From: Bacillota bacterium
GTDB lineage: Bacteria; Bacillota; Clostridia; Oscillospirales; Ruminococcaceae
Reading direction: 5' to 3'
Assembly (NCBI GenBank): GCA_023391005.1
Contig: JAEWBS010000063.1
Span: 9,618 to 73,617, forward strand
Length of the DNA stretch: 64,000 nucleotides
Positions 26,591-33,954 of the stretch are shown in pieces; the first letter of the stretch is position 1, and every line of letters begins with the position of its first letter. The notes under the pieces are model-generated. The model ran no database searches. It was not told the DNA's origin and saw only the letters and a list, made by a program, of their open reading frames with translations. The translations under genes were made by a program, and so were the position numbers.

Positions 26591-27307
26591 TCACTTCAAC
26601 AGAGCAGTGACAAGACAAGCGGAAGCCATGCCGCAGATCATACTCAGGGAAAATGCGAATTCCTTCAACATAGGATATTTCCTACCCGCAGCGTTCAGAG
26701 CAATCATCGCGCAGGCGGATACCACAATCGTAACCATGGAGGGAATGTTGGTTACGTTCACCAGATACGGGGCGGACAACGTGGCCATCATGCCCAGAAA
26801 CATGATATTTGGTACCACCTTGCCAAAGCTATTGGGGTTGGCGGTGACCGACTGCATCTTGGTGTCAAACCGGCGAAGGAAAAAGGCCGACAGGCTGGAC
26901 AGGAACACGCCCAGAGTCACGACCCATAAAAGTGAGCCGAAGACATCCGGGGAAAAGTCGGCGCTTCCCAGGCTCTCATACCCGAACGAGGTGACCGCCA
27001 TGTTGGCGGCCAGTGTCTCATAGGTGGCCGAACCGATGACCGACAGGCGCAGCCAGGGAAAAAACTTTCCCAGAGCGGGCAGCAGAATCATATAGCTGAT
27101 AATGATGGGCAGCGATGGGACAATGGAAAATACGGCGCTGCTCTTGACCACCTTTTTTAAATCGGCGGACTGAAAGCCCAGTTCCAATGCCCGTTTCCAG
27201 GCAACGCGGAAGAAAACGACGGATTGGATCAACACAGCGAGGATGGCCAGAGCGCAGAAGATAAACATGACAGAGCTGTTTGCCACGCTGGAATAAAGTT
27301 TTCCCAT
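26591..27307 (-). CDS. DUF5058-family membrane protein (putative permease subunit)
   Basis: 238 residues, about six helices. The N-terminal pattern ANSSVMFIFCALAILAVLIQ, then KKVVKSSAVFSIVPSLPI and WLRLSVIGSATYE, matches DUF5058 proteins, which in Clostridia are encoded beside M20-type amidohydrolases. The activity is not established; uptake of the amidohydrolase substrate is the natural guess. GAGGAGGT precedes the ATG. 30 bp downstream of the hydrolase gene. Confidence 0.75.
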   Translation of the reverse strand: MGKLYSSVANSSVMFIFCALAILAVLIQSVVFFRVAWKRALELGFQSADLKKVVKSSAVFSIVPSLPIIISYMILLPALGKFFPWLRLSVIGSATYETLAANMAVTSFGYESLGSADFSPDVFGSLLWVVTLGVFLSSLSAFFLRRFDTKMQSVTANPNSFGKVVPNIMFLGMMATLSAPYLVNVTNIPSMVTIVVSACAMIALNAAGRKYPMLKEFAFSLSMICGMASACLVTALLK

Positions 27308-27336
27308 TTCTAATTACCTCCTCTATGTATGCCGCT

Positions 27337-28749
27337 TCAGAAGCTGCCCGCTTTTATCTCTTTAGGGATAAGGCTGTGATATTTCGCCCCATTTTTGGCC
27401 TGGATCATATCTGCTTTGGCGGATTGAACCAGTTGGGGCTGCGCCAAAATATCCAAGGTGGCGCGTGCCAGAACGGTGGCGGCGGCAGTCATGCCCCGAT
27501 GGGCGATGGCGGACTTGCCCTGTGCCACGGCAAGCCAGGAATGTGCGCTCGTGCCAAGGGCGAAACAGGCGGAGCCAAACCAAGCGGTGGGGACAGTCCA
27601 GCTGACGTCGCCCACATCGGAGGAGCCCGCCTTCAAAGGCATGGGGGGAACACATACGTCCGCCATGGCGCCCTGAAACAGTAGCTTTCCTTTCTCCCCC
27701 AACATCTTGACGGCCATGGCCTGGTAGGTTTTCCAGTCGTTCGGATCGCCTACGGCACGAAACTTCTCGGCGTAGGCAAGCTCATCGGCGGTATACTGCA
27801 AGGGGAGTATTTCCTGCATATGTTTAAAGACCAGATTGTCCAGCGTCTTGTTCTGGAGGATATCGGCATAAGCGCTGACCACACGGATATCAACCTGTGT
27901 CCCGGTCATCAGAGCCGCGCCCCGTGCAACGTCGTGAACCCGCTGGGCCAGATCATAGACCTGATCGGTCTTAGGTGCCCGGACGGAATAGATCACCTGT
28001 GCGTGCGCCTGAACCACGTTGGGGGCGTCGCCGCCGGTGTCGGTAACGGCATAGTGAATCCGTGCCTCGGGGATCATGTGTTCACGCAGATAGTTGGCGC
28101 CGACGTTCATCAGCTCTACCGCGTCCAGAGCCGAACGGCCCAGATGTGGGGAAACCGCGGCGTGGGAGGACGTGCCTGTGAAATCGTAGATGATGCGCGC
28201 GTTGGAAAGGGTGGAGACAGAGCCGAAGGTGGCGGAGTAGGGATGCCAGGCCAGACAGATATCGCAATCGTCAAAACAGCCCGCCCGCACCATAAATGCC
28301 TTGCCCGCGCCGCCTTCCTCCGCGGGACAGCCATAGTAGATAACGGTGCCTTCCTGCGGATGCGCCAGCAGATAGTCCTTCACCGCCACCGCAGCCTGCA
28401 TGCAGCCGGTGCCCAGCAGATGGTGCCCGCAGCCGTGGCCGGGCGCGCCGGGCGTCATTGGGGAGGGCTCCGTCACATCGGCCTTTTGAGAGAGGTTGGG
28501 CAGGGCGTCAAACTCTCCCAGAAGACCGACCACAGGACGGCCGCTGCCGAAGCTGGCCCGGAAAGCGGTAGGGATTTCCCCCCAATTTTCCTCTATGGTA
28601 AAACCCTCATTTTTCAGCAATTCCTTTTGCAGCTGTACCGAGTTGTGTTCCTGATATCGCAGCTCCGCAAAGCCCCATATTTGGTCGGCGGCGTCCGCAA
28701 AGATAGGTGTTTTCTTTTGAATCAATGCATCTAACAGCTCGTGGTTCAT
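27337..28749 (-). CDS. M20-family amidohydrolase, AbgB-like
   Basis: 470 residues. Metal-site motifs GHGCGHHLLG (about 103) and PAEEGGAGK (about 142) and the dimerisation-domain TSSHAAVSPHLGRSALDAVE match the aminobenzoyl-glutamate hydrolase subunit B group, which cleaves amide bonds of acyl- or aryl-amino acids. The C-terminal SSDVGDVSW is also typical. The ATG follows AAAGGA. First gene of an operon with two membrane proteins; its promoter is the left copy of the mirrored element, 280 bp upstream. Confidence 0.88.
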   Translation of the reverse strand: MNHELLDALIQKKTPIFADAADQIWGFAELRYQEHNSVQLQKELLKNEGFTIEENWGEIPTAFRASFGSGRPVVGLLGEFDALPNLSQKADVTEPSPMTPGAPGHGCGHHLLGTGCMQAAVAVKDYLLAHPQEGTVIYYGCPAEEGGAGKAFMVRAGCFDDCDICLAWHPYSATFGSVSTLSNARIIYDFTGTSSHAAVSPHLGRSALDAVELMNVGANYLREHMIPEARIHYAVTDTGGDAPNVVQAHAQVIYSVRAPKTDQVYDLAQRVHDVARGAALMTGTQVDIRVVSAYADILQNKTLDNLVFKHMQEILPLQYTADELAYAEKFRAVGDPNDWKTYQAMAVKMLGEKGKLLFQGAMADVCVPPMPLKAGSSDVGDVSWTVPTAWFGSACFALGTSAHSWLAVAQGKSAIAHRGMTAAATVLARATLDILAQPQLVQSAKADMIQAKNGAKYHSLIPKEIKAGSF

Positions 28750-29031
28750 ACGTTTTGTCCTTTCATGTATAAAATGATGCGCCTATGTGAAACTTGGGAT
28801 CAGGGGACGACTGTCACATAGCGTTTTTCGAGTATAGGAATCCGCCTTCAGGCCCTTCCCTCCAGCCGGGACAGATCGGCCACGTTTCGCTTACATCAAG
28901 CTGAGCGTCCCGGTCCCGCCGTGGTGGTTGACGGTAAGCAAGCAGTCGATTCCCGGGTGCCTGCCCTAGAACCGATCTGTAAATCGGGCTGTGGGCCGGT
29001 AAATGTGCTGTTTGAAAATTTTTGACCATAG
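28750..29031 (-). other. Long leader of the M20/DUF5058 operon
   Basis: If transcription starts about seven bases after the -10 at 29044-29049, the mRNA leader is near 285 nt. It has no convincing gene and no terminator-like hairpin that I can see. The equivalent leader on the CapA side is only about 95 nt, so this stretch may be an insertion or may carry RNA-level control. Confidence 0.4.
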
Positions 29032-29155
29032 TTGATTGTCTCAATTATATCTTTTGGTAGCAAAAGAAAATAGAAAAATCTTATTGACATAACCATCAAT
29101 TTAAAGCTTTCTTTTCGAGATCGAAAAGAAAAATTAAAATTTGACGGTTATTTTT
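29032..29155 (-). promoter_or_regulatory. Mirrored promoter/operator element, left copy (fires left)
   Basis: On the minus strand this element carries TATAAT (29044-29049) with no good -35, preceded by A/T-tract blocks and two inverted half-sites of the form AACCRTCAA (AACCGTCAA and the complement of AACCATCAA). It matches the element at 31572-31696 in inverted orientation at roughly 85% identity without gaps (19 differences over about 125 positions, counted by hand). The centre holds the palindrome CTTTTCGA/TCGAAAAG. Confidence 0.8.
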
Positions 29156-29169
29156 TGCTTCGAAATCAA

Positions 29170-29205
29170 AATAAAGTCGCTTTACAGCGACTTTATTGCT
29201 ATAAT
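29170..29205 (+). promoter_or_regulatory. Putative promoter of the AraC-GH39 regulator, with hairpin
   Basis: TATAAT at 29200-29205. Just before it AATAAAGTCGC pairs with GCGACTTTATT around TTTACA (29170-29197), so the -35 region lies inside an inverted repeat. This may be an operator or the terminator of an upstream transcript. Confidence 0.45.
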
Positions 29206-29291
29206 ATTCTTGTTGTCAGGTTGTTTCTGTATCCACCTTCTCTTTATGTGGTACAGAGTTTCCTGTTCCAAACAAATGAGGAGGGCTTCGT

Positions 29292-31556
29292 ATGATCGAC
29301 AAGGAAATTCGCATTGGAACGGTTCATAGGATGCCGCGTGTTTTAAATGACGGTATCGCGCTTCTGCTCGTACTGCGCGGGTCCGTTACGCTGGAGTACG
29401 AGCACACCTCATGTCTTTTGGGCGAGGGCGGCGTTGCTGTGATCAATGACAGAGATTTTTACAGCCTGAAAAGCGAAGCTCCCAACATTTTGGTTTGGAT
29501 GCGTTTTTCAAGGGAATATATGACCGCACGGTTTTTGCAGATTTCGCAATACCGTTTTTCTTGCATTTACTGTGCGCAGGGTGACGACGAAACGACTTAC
29601 TCACCCATGCAAAAGTACATGGCGGAGCTTGCCTTTCTAGATCTGAAAAAGACGGCGGAATCACAGTTGCGTTTTCAATCCGTTTTCTTTCAAATGCTTC
29701 ATTTGCTTGTAACGGAGTTTTCTCTGCCAATCACGCAGCCGCTCGAGTCGGATGAGGATCAGCGAATGAAGCGCGCACTGGCGTATATTCACCAGAATTA
29801 CAAAAATCGGATTTTATTGAGCGATGTGGCGCGGTATGTGTTTTTGTCGCCTCAATATCTTTCGCGGCTTTTTAAAACAGTCCTTCATACCACTTACCTT
29901 GACTATGTGGGCGCCCTTCGTCTTTCAAGCGCGAAATACGATCTTCTGCATACCCGGAGCACCATTACAAAAATATCAATGTCCAACGGATTCGCCAGCG
30001 ACAAAGCGATGTGCAGCGCTTTTATGGCGCAATACGGCATGACGCCCAACGAATACCGAAACGCGCACCGGTCCGCAGAAGGGGAGGCAGAGGAGACCTA
30101 TAGCGCCAGCTTTATTAATGAAAAGCAGGACAATGCCCTTGAGGTTCTCGCGAAGTTCATCGACAGCTTTCAGCGGGGAGGGCAGTTCACGCCCGCCGTG
30201 ACCCCAATTTTTGACCTGAATGCCATTCGCCCGGCAGAGCTTCGTCGCATTTCGGTAATTGTCGATATTGGCGATGTTCACCGGGCGCTTCGCTCCGACT
30301 GTAAAAATCAGCTGGATTTGGTTCGGGCGAATCTTGATGTCAAATATGTTGCGTTCAGCGGTATTCTAACGGCTATTGGGGAGGCGGGGCACGGCGGCAC
30401 ACCCTTTTGGCTTTATGATGTGTTCCAAATCGTCACGATGATTCGGAATCTTGGCATGTTTCCGTTTGTTCAATTGAACCTGAACGGATTTCATTCCGAG
30501 TTGTTTGAGCGGCTGCTTTCTGTTTTGGATACGCTGAGCCTGCGCTATAGTGCGCACGAGCTTTCCCGATGGTACTTTGAGGCCGTTGGGGAAGCCGACA
30601 ATCTGCGGGAGCACTTCCCGCAAGTATGCGCGACGCTGCACGACAGAATTCCTGGCGCAAGTGTCGGTCTCCGACTTTTGACCGATTCCGTGGATGCCGT
30701 AAAAAGTACGGAGGTGTTGCGGGCGCTCTCGTGCTGTACAATAGATTTTTTAAGTTTTTCCTCCGACCCGAATGTGGAATCTTTTTCTGCGGAATCAGCC
30801 ACATATGCCGTATCCCAACGCAATTTTCACCAGAAAAGAGTGGAAAAGCTGCGGGCGCTGGCCGATGCCGTAGGGCTGCAAAACATTCCGGTGTTTATGA
30901 CCGACTGGAACACGCTAACGGGTAAAACCACGGTAGAAGCCGGCGAATTCCACAGAACTGCGCTGATTACCGATACGCTGTGCTGCCTTTCCGGACAGGT
31001 TTCAGGATTTTCGGTGCGCCTTAGTCTGGACGGGCAGGGCAGCTCGGGCAATAGCATTATTACCCACCCCTTAAGTCTTTTTCTATACCGCGGCATCCGC
31101 AGACCCATGTTTTTTGTGTTCCGGGCTATGGCCAGCCTCAAGGATTCGGTTGCCGCACAGGGAGAGGGCTATCTGCTGACGCACGACTTTTCAGGAAATA
31201 TTGCCCTGCTGCTCTATAATGCCTGCTATATCAATCCGTTTCTGGCGCTCGATAATCTTCGCAAAGGCAGTCATGCTCAGGTGGTATCCTTTCGTTTGGC
31301 CGGACTGCCGGCGGGACGTTATCGCATCAAAAAATACCTGATGGATAAAGATAACGGAAGTTTGTATCACAGTTGGGTCAAGTTGGATTTATCCTCCCCG
31401 CTGGACGAGGAGGATATTGACGATTACTTGGAGAATATCAGCAACCCCTCTGTTATGCTGTATGAAGAAGCCACAACAGGCGAACTTTTGATCCGGCAGG
31501 AGCTCACCATGAACGCAACCGCACTGTTTGTGATGAAGCGCTATCAAACATTTTAA
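29292..31556 (+). CDS. AraC-type regulator fused to a GH39-like glycoside-hydrolase domain
   Basis: 754 residues. A cupin-like N-terminus (about 20-100) is followed by an AraC double helix-turn-helix (about 156-260: NRILLSDVARYVFLSPQYLS and ITKISMSNGFASDKAMCSAF) and then a C-terminal region of about 460 residues like GH39 xylosidases. At the acid/base site FEAVGEADNLREHF replaces the usual W-N-E-P-N, keeping a Glu; at the nucleophile site MTDWNT has Asp where GH39 enzymes have Glu (E-x-N-T). The domain is therefore more likely a sugar sensor than an enzyme (inference). GAGGAGG precedes the ATG. It lies between the two mirrored promoter elements and probably activates both. Confidence 0.82.
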   Translation: MIDKEIRIGTVHRMPRVLNDGIALLLVLRGSVTLEYEHTSCLLGEGGVAVINDRDFYSLKSEAPNILVWMRFSREYMTARFLQISQYRFSCIYCAQGDDETTYSPMQKYMAELAFLDLKKTAESQLRFQSVFFQMLHLLVTEFSLPITQPLESDEDQRMKRALAYIHQNYKNRILLSDVARYVFLSPQYLSRLFKTVLHTTYLDYVGALRLSSAKYDLLHTRSTITKISMSNGFASDKAMCSAFMAQYGMTPNEYRNAHRSAEGEAEETYSASFINEKQDNALEVLAKFIDSFQRGGQFTPAVTPIFDLNAIRPAELRRISVIVDIGDVHRALRSDCKNQLDLVRANLDVKYVAFSGILTAIGEAGHGGTPFWLYDVFQIVTMIRNLGMFPFVQLNLNGFHSELFERLLSVLDTLSLRYSAHELSRWYFEAVGEADNLREHFPQVCATLHDRIPGASVGLRLLTDSVDAVKSTEVLRALSCCTIDFLSFSSDPNVESFSAESATYAVSQRNFHQKRVEKLRALADAVGLQNIPVFMTDWNTLTGKTTVEAGEFHRTALITDTLCCLSGQVSGFSVRLSLDGQGSSGNSIITHPLSLFLYRGIRRPMFFVFRAMASLKDSVAAQGEGYLLTHDFSGNIALLLYNACYINPFLALDNLRKGSHAQVVSFRLAGLPAGRYRIKKYLMDKDNGSLYHSWVKLDLSSPLDEEDIDDYLENISNPSVMLYEEATTGELLIRQELTMNATALFVMKRYQTF

Positions 31557-31571
31557 TTTTAGCCTTGCCGC

Positions 31572-31696
31572 AAAAAACAACCGTCAAATTTTAACCATAT
31601 TTTTCGAACATGAAAAGAAAGCTTTAAATTGATGGTTATAACAATAAGATATTTCTATTTTCTTTTCTTCCTAAAAGGTATAATTGGGGCAATCAA
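31572..31696 (+). promoter_or_regulatory. Mirrored promoter/operator element, right copy (fires right)
   Basis: Inverted copy of 29032-29155. Half-sites AACCGTCAAATTTTA and TTTAAATTGATGGTT face each other, followed by conserved ATTTCTATTTTCTTTT and TATAAT at 31679-31684. The lack of a consensus -35 fits an activator-dependent promoter. It reads into the CapA-family gene. Confidence 0.8.
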
Positions 31697-31782
31697 CGAA
31701 TGGCAGAAAATCCTCAAACAGCGCGTTTGACTGGTTGAGGACCTGTTTTGTTGATGGTACTCATATTTTTTGGGGTGATTTT

Positions 31783-33117
31783 GTGAAATATAAAGTCAAT
31801 CGAAACGGTCTGCGTCTCGCTAAGCTGGCCAGTTTGGTGTACTGGAATCAATTCCGCTATCCGCAGCCCACAAAAGGAACCTACGATATTGCCGGCAGTA
31901 CAATGGAAAAACTGAAATGGGCCTACAAATGCTGGGTCAGGCAGATTGAGGTTGCCGAGCGGGGCGCTGGGATTGAAGACCATTTTGCGAAACAGACGCT
32001 GGATTTTTTCCCTGAAGAGGGGTTTGAGGAAACGGCTTCAGTGTCGCTCTGTGCAGGAGGAGACCTGATGGCGGTAGATGTTCTGACCGAAGAGAACACC
32101 CCGTACCTGTTTGACGGCATTGGGGATTTTTACTTTGATGCCGATATTGTCTGCGCCAATCTGGAGTCCACGGTCTATGCGCGGGCGCCCTTAGGCCGTA
32201 ACCAAGTGCCGGGCATGCCCGCAAAAATGAATACCTCCGAGGGGATGCTCGACCGCTTTCTCAACGGCGGTAAGGGTATCAACTATTTTTCGGTGGCCAA
32301 TAACCACTGCTACGATTACTGCGAAGAAGGGTTGCTTGCCACGCTGGATATGCTTGACCGCAAGGGTTGCTGGTATTCCGGCACAAACCGTTCGCCGCAG
32401 GCGCAGGAGGATGTTCTAATTATTGAAAAAAATGGCGTTCGCATCGCCATGCTCTCCTATACATTCGATATGAACGGCAATCATTACGAAAAGAAACATC
32501 TGATTAATGAGGTGCGCTTTAACGATGAGATCGTGGACCTTTCGATGGTCAAACGGCATATCGCGAAAGCGCGGGAAAAGGGCTGCGATCTGGTTGTCGC
32601 CTCCTGCCATTGGGGATGGGAATTCGAAATGTATCCGCATGCCTCCGTTATCAAAGTGGCGCATACCTTGGCCGATGAAGGCGTGGATGTTATTTTGGGC
32701 AGCCACCCTCATGTTGCTCAACCGCTGGAGCGCTATGACGCTGTCCGCAACGGCCGGGTCTGCCCCTGCCTGATCGCTTATTCTCTGGGCGATTTTGTCA
32801 GTTATCATCCTATCTCCAAAAACGCCAAGCTTAGTTTGGTGATTCGATTCCAGATTAAGAAGGGTGTTTTGCGCGGCACTCAAAAGACAGTTTTGAGCGA
32901 TTTAGAAGTATACCCGGTTTATCTTGTTGCGCAGGACATTTCCGAGGATGCCTGCGACTGCCGTCTGCTCTCGTTCCAGAAGGTACTGGATTGCCATGGC
33001 AGCTGCGGCCTCAGTCCCGAGGAGAAGACGGATCTGCAGCGCCTTGACAAAAAGGTTCTGCGCGGTATTCTCGTTCCGCCCCAAGCCGCCCATCACATTG
33101 TGGCGCCCCAAAAATAA
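31783..33117 (+). CDS. CapA-family (PGA_cap) metallophosphatase-like protein
   Basis: 444 residues. The CapA/PGA_cap domain is shown by SLCAGGDLMAVDVL (about 120), IVCANLESTV, YFSVANNHCYDY, SCHWGWEFEMYPHASV, VILGSHPHVAQPLE and AYSLGDFVSYH, the metal-binding blocks of this calcineurin-like fold. CapA is needed for poly-gamma-glutamate synthesis, but many homologues have unknown roles. The start is GTG 31783 with GGGGTGA upstream; the longer frame from 31684 would start inside the -10 box. No signal peptide, so probably cytoplasmic. Confidence 0.85.
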   Translation: MKYKVNRNGLRLAKLASLVYWNQFRYPQPTKGTYDIAGSTMEKLKWAYKCWVRQIEVAERGAGIEDHFAKQTLDFFPEEGFEETASVSLCAGGDLMAVDVLTEENTPYLFDGIGDFYFDADIVCANLESTVYARAPLGRNQVPGMPAKMNTSEGMLDRFLNGGKGINYFSVANNHCYDYCEEGLLATLDMLDRKGCWYSGTNRSPQAQEDVLIIEKNGVRIAMLSYTFDMNGNHYEKKHLINEVRFNDEIVDLSMVKRHIAKAREKGCDLVVASCHWGWEFEMYPHASVIKVAHTLADEGVDVILGSHPHVAQPLERYDAVRNGRVCPCLIAYSLGDFVSYHPISKNAKLSLVIRFQIKKGVLRGTQKTVLSDLEVYPVYLVAQDISEDACDCRLLSFQKVLDCHGSCGLSPEEKTDLQRLDKKVLRGILVPPQAAHHIVAPQK

Positions 33118-33368
33118 TCTGCCGACCGCCGACAATTTTCTCAGTTTTTTGCTTTGGTTACAATGAAACGCATTTACCATTTCTGTTTGACACATCGGCA
33201 TACCGTAGTATCCGCAGTACAGCAATAAGCTATTTTTATACAGAAAGGAAGTTGGCCATGAATATGATAGGATGCGAACCGTGCAGGATTCTTTCGCTGT
33301 GTGGTTGGCATCCCCGCCCTCAAACAGCCACTTTTGGAGCAGTATAAAAGAAAAGAGTCCGCTGTGCG

Positions 33369-33434
33369 GACCACTTGGGAGAGCGTATGGTTCGCATCCG
33401 TAAGGTCGAGCGTTCGATCCTCTTCGTCTCTATC
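33369..33434 (+). pseudogene. Degenerate tRNA-Ala (CGC) remnant
   Basis: Recognisable parts are a D-arm-like CTTGGGAGAGCG, an anticodon arm ATGG-TTCGCAT-CCGT (anticodon CGC) and a T-arm GAGCGTTCGATCCTC with a mismatch, then CGTCTCTATCA. The 5' acceptor strand and first D-stem are missing or altered, so it cannot fold into a normal tRNA. It could be an attachment-site scar left by an element that integrated at a tRNA. Confidence 0.55.
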
Positions 33435-33452
33435 ATATTTCATGCGCAATAT

Positions 33453-33483
33453 GTATGTCCTACGTTAAAAACGTAGGACATAC
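33453..33483. repeat. Perfect 14 bp hairpin with three-base loop
   Basis: GTATGTCCTACGTT and AACGTAGGACATAC pair without mismatch around AAA. Only scattered T follows on the + strand. Confidence 0.7.
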
Positions 33484-33641
33484 GCCGTTTTGGGCCTTTT
33501 CACCCCGAAAAAGGCGGTAAGATACGGTGTGCTTTCGTATATGTCATCAGCGTGTTTGGGCAGTGTGGGGATTTAAACTCACACACCACCAAATTTGAAA
33601 GTGTTTTGCTGTAGCGATGCCTCAAACTAAATATGTTCGCT

Positions 33642-33681
33642 AAGGGCCGGGGTTTCAGAAATGAAATCCCGGCCCTTTTTT
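33642..33681 (+). terminator. Orphan intrinsic terminator
   Basis: AAGGGCCGGGGTTTCA and TGAAATCCCGGCCCTT form a long stem with loop GAAA, followed by TTTTTT. No gene lies upstream for over 500 bp, so it either ends CapA-operon read-through or a small RNA encoded at about 33480-33641. Confidence 0.8.
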
Positions 33682-33954
33682 AATGCTTAGCTCTAAAATC
33701 TACCAGCTTTGCTGGCGCATATTAAACGCTTATAGCTTATTCGCATTTCGTAGCGAAGTGGAGAAACTAATAATTACTTGCTACCGCTTAAGATGCAAGG
33801 AACGTGGGCATTCGCCTGTTCACGGGCGGTAGGGTAAGTAATGCGACTAGCAATTTTTCAGTGCATTTTGAGATGCTGGCCAGTGATATGCTCTTTTCTA
33901 GGGCTTGTGCAAACCACCAGTTCGACTGGTTTTTGATTAGTGGCCTCATCACCG

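Larger units (their letters stand above)
33118..33952. other. Non-coding region with tRNA remnant, hairpins and possible mobile-element scar
   Basis: About 830 bp without a gene. It holds the inverted pair GGATGCGAACC (33270-33280) and GGTTCGCATCC (33389-33399), a degenerate tRNA-Ala, a perfect 14 bp hairpin, an orphan terminator, and palindromes such as CCAGCTTTGCTGG (about 33703) and ACCAGTTCGACTGGT (about 33915). The last are of the kind seen at IS200/IS605-type ends (low confidence). Confidence 0.45.

Noticed and set aside
27820..28734. 304-residue plus-strand frame
   Set aside because: Antisense to the intact M20 amidohydrolase gene; no family, no ribosome site.
31684..31782. 33-codon N-terminal extension of the CapA-family protein
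   Set aside because: Its TTG lies in the TATAAT box of the promoter, so it would not be in the mRNA.
31783..33117. Calling a poly-gamma-glutamate capsule operon
   Set aside because: capB and capC are absent; only a CapA-family domain is present.
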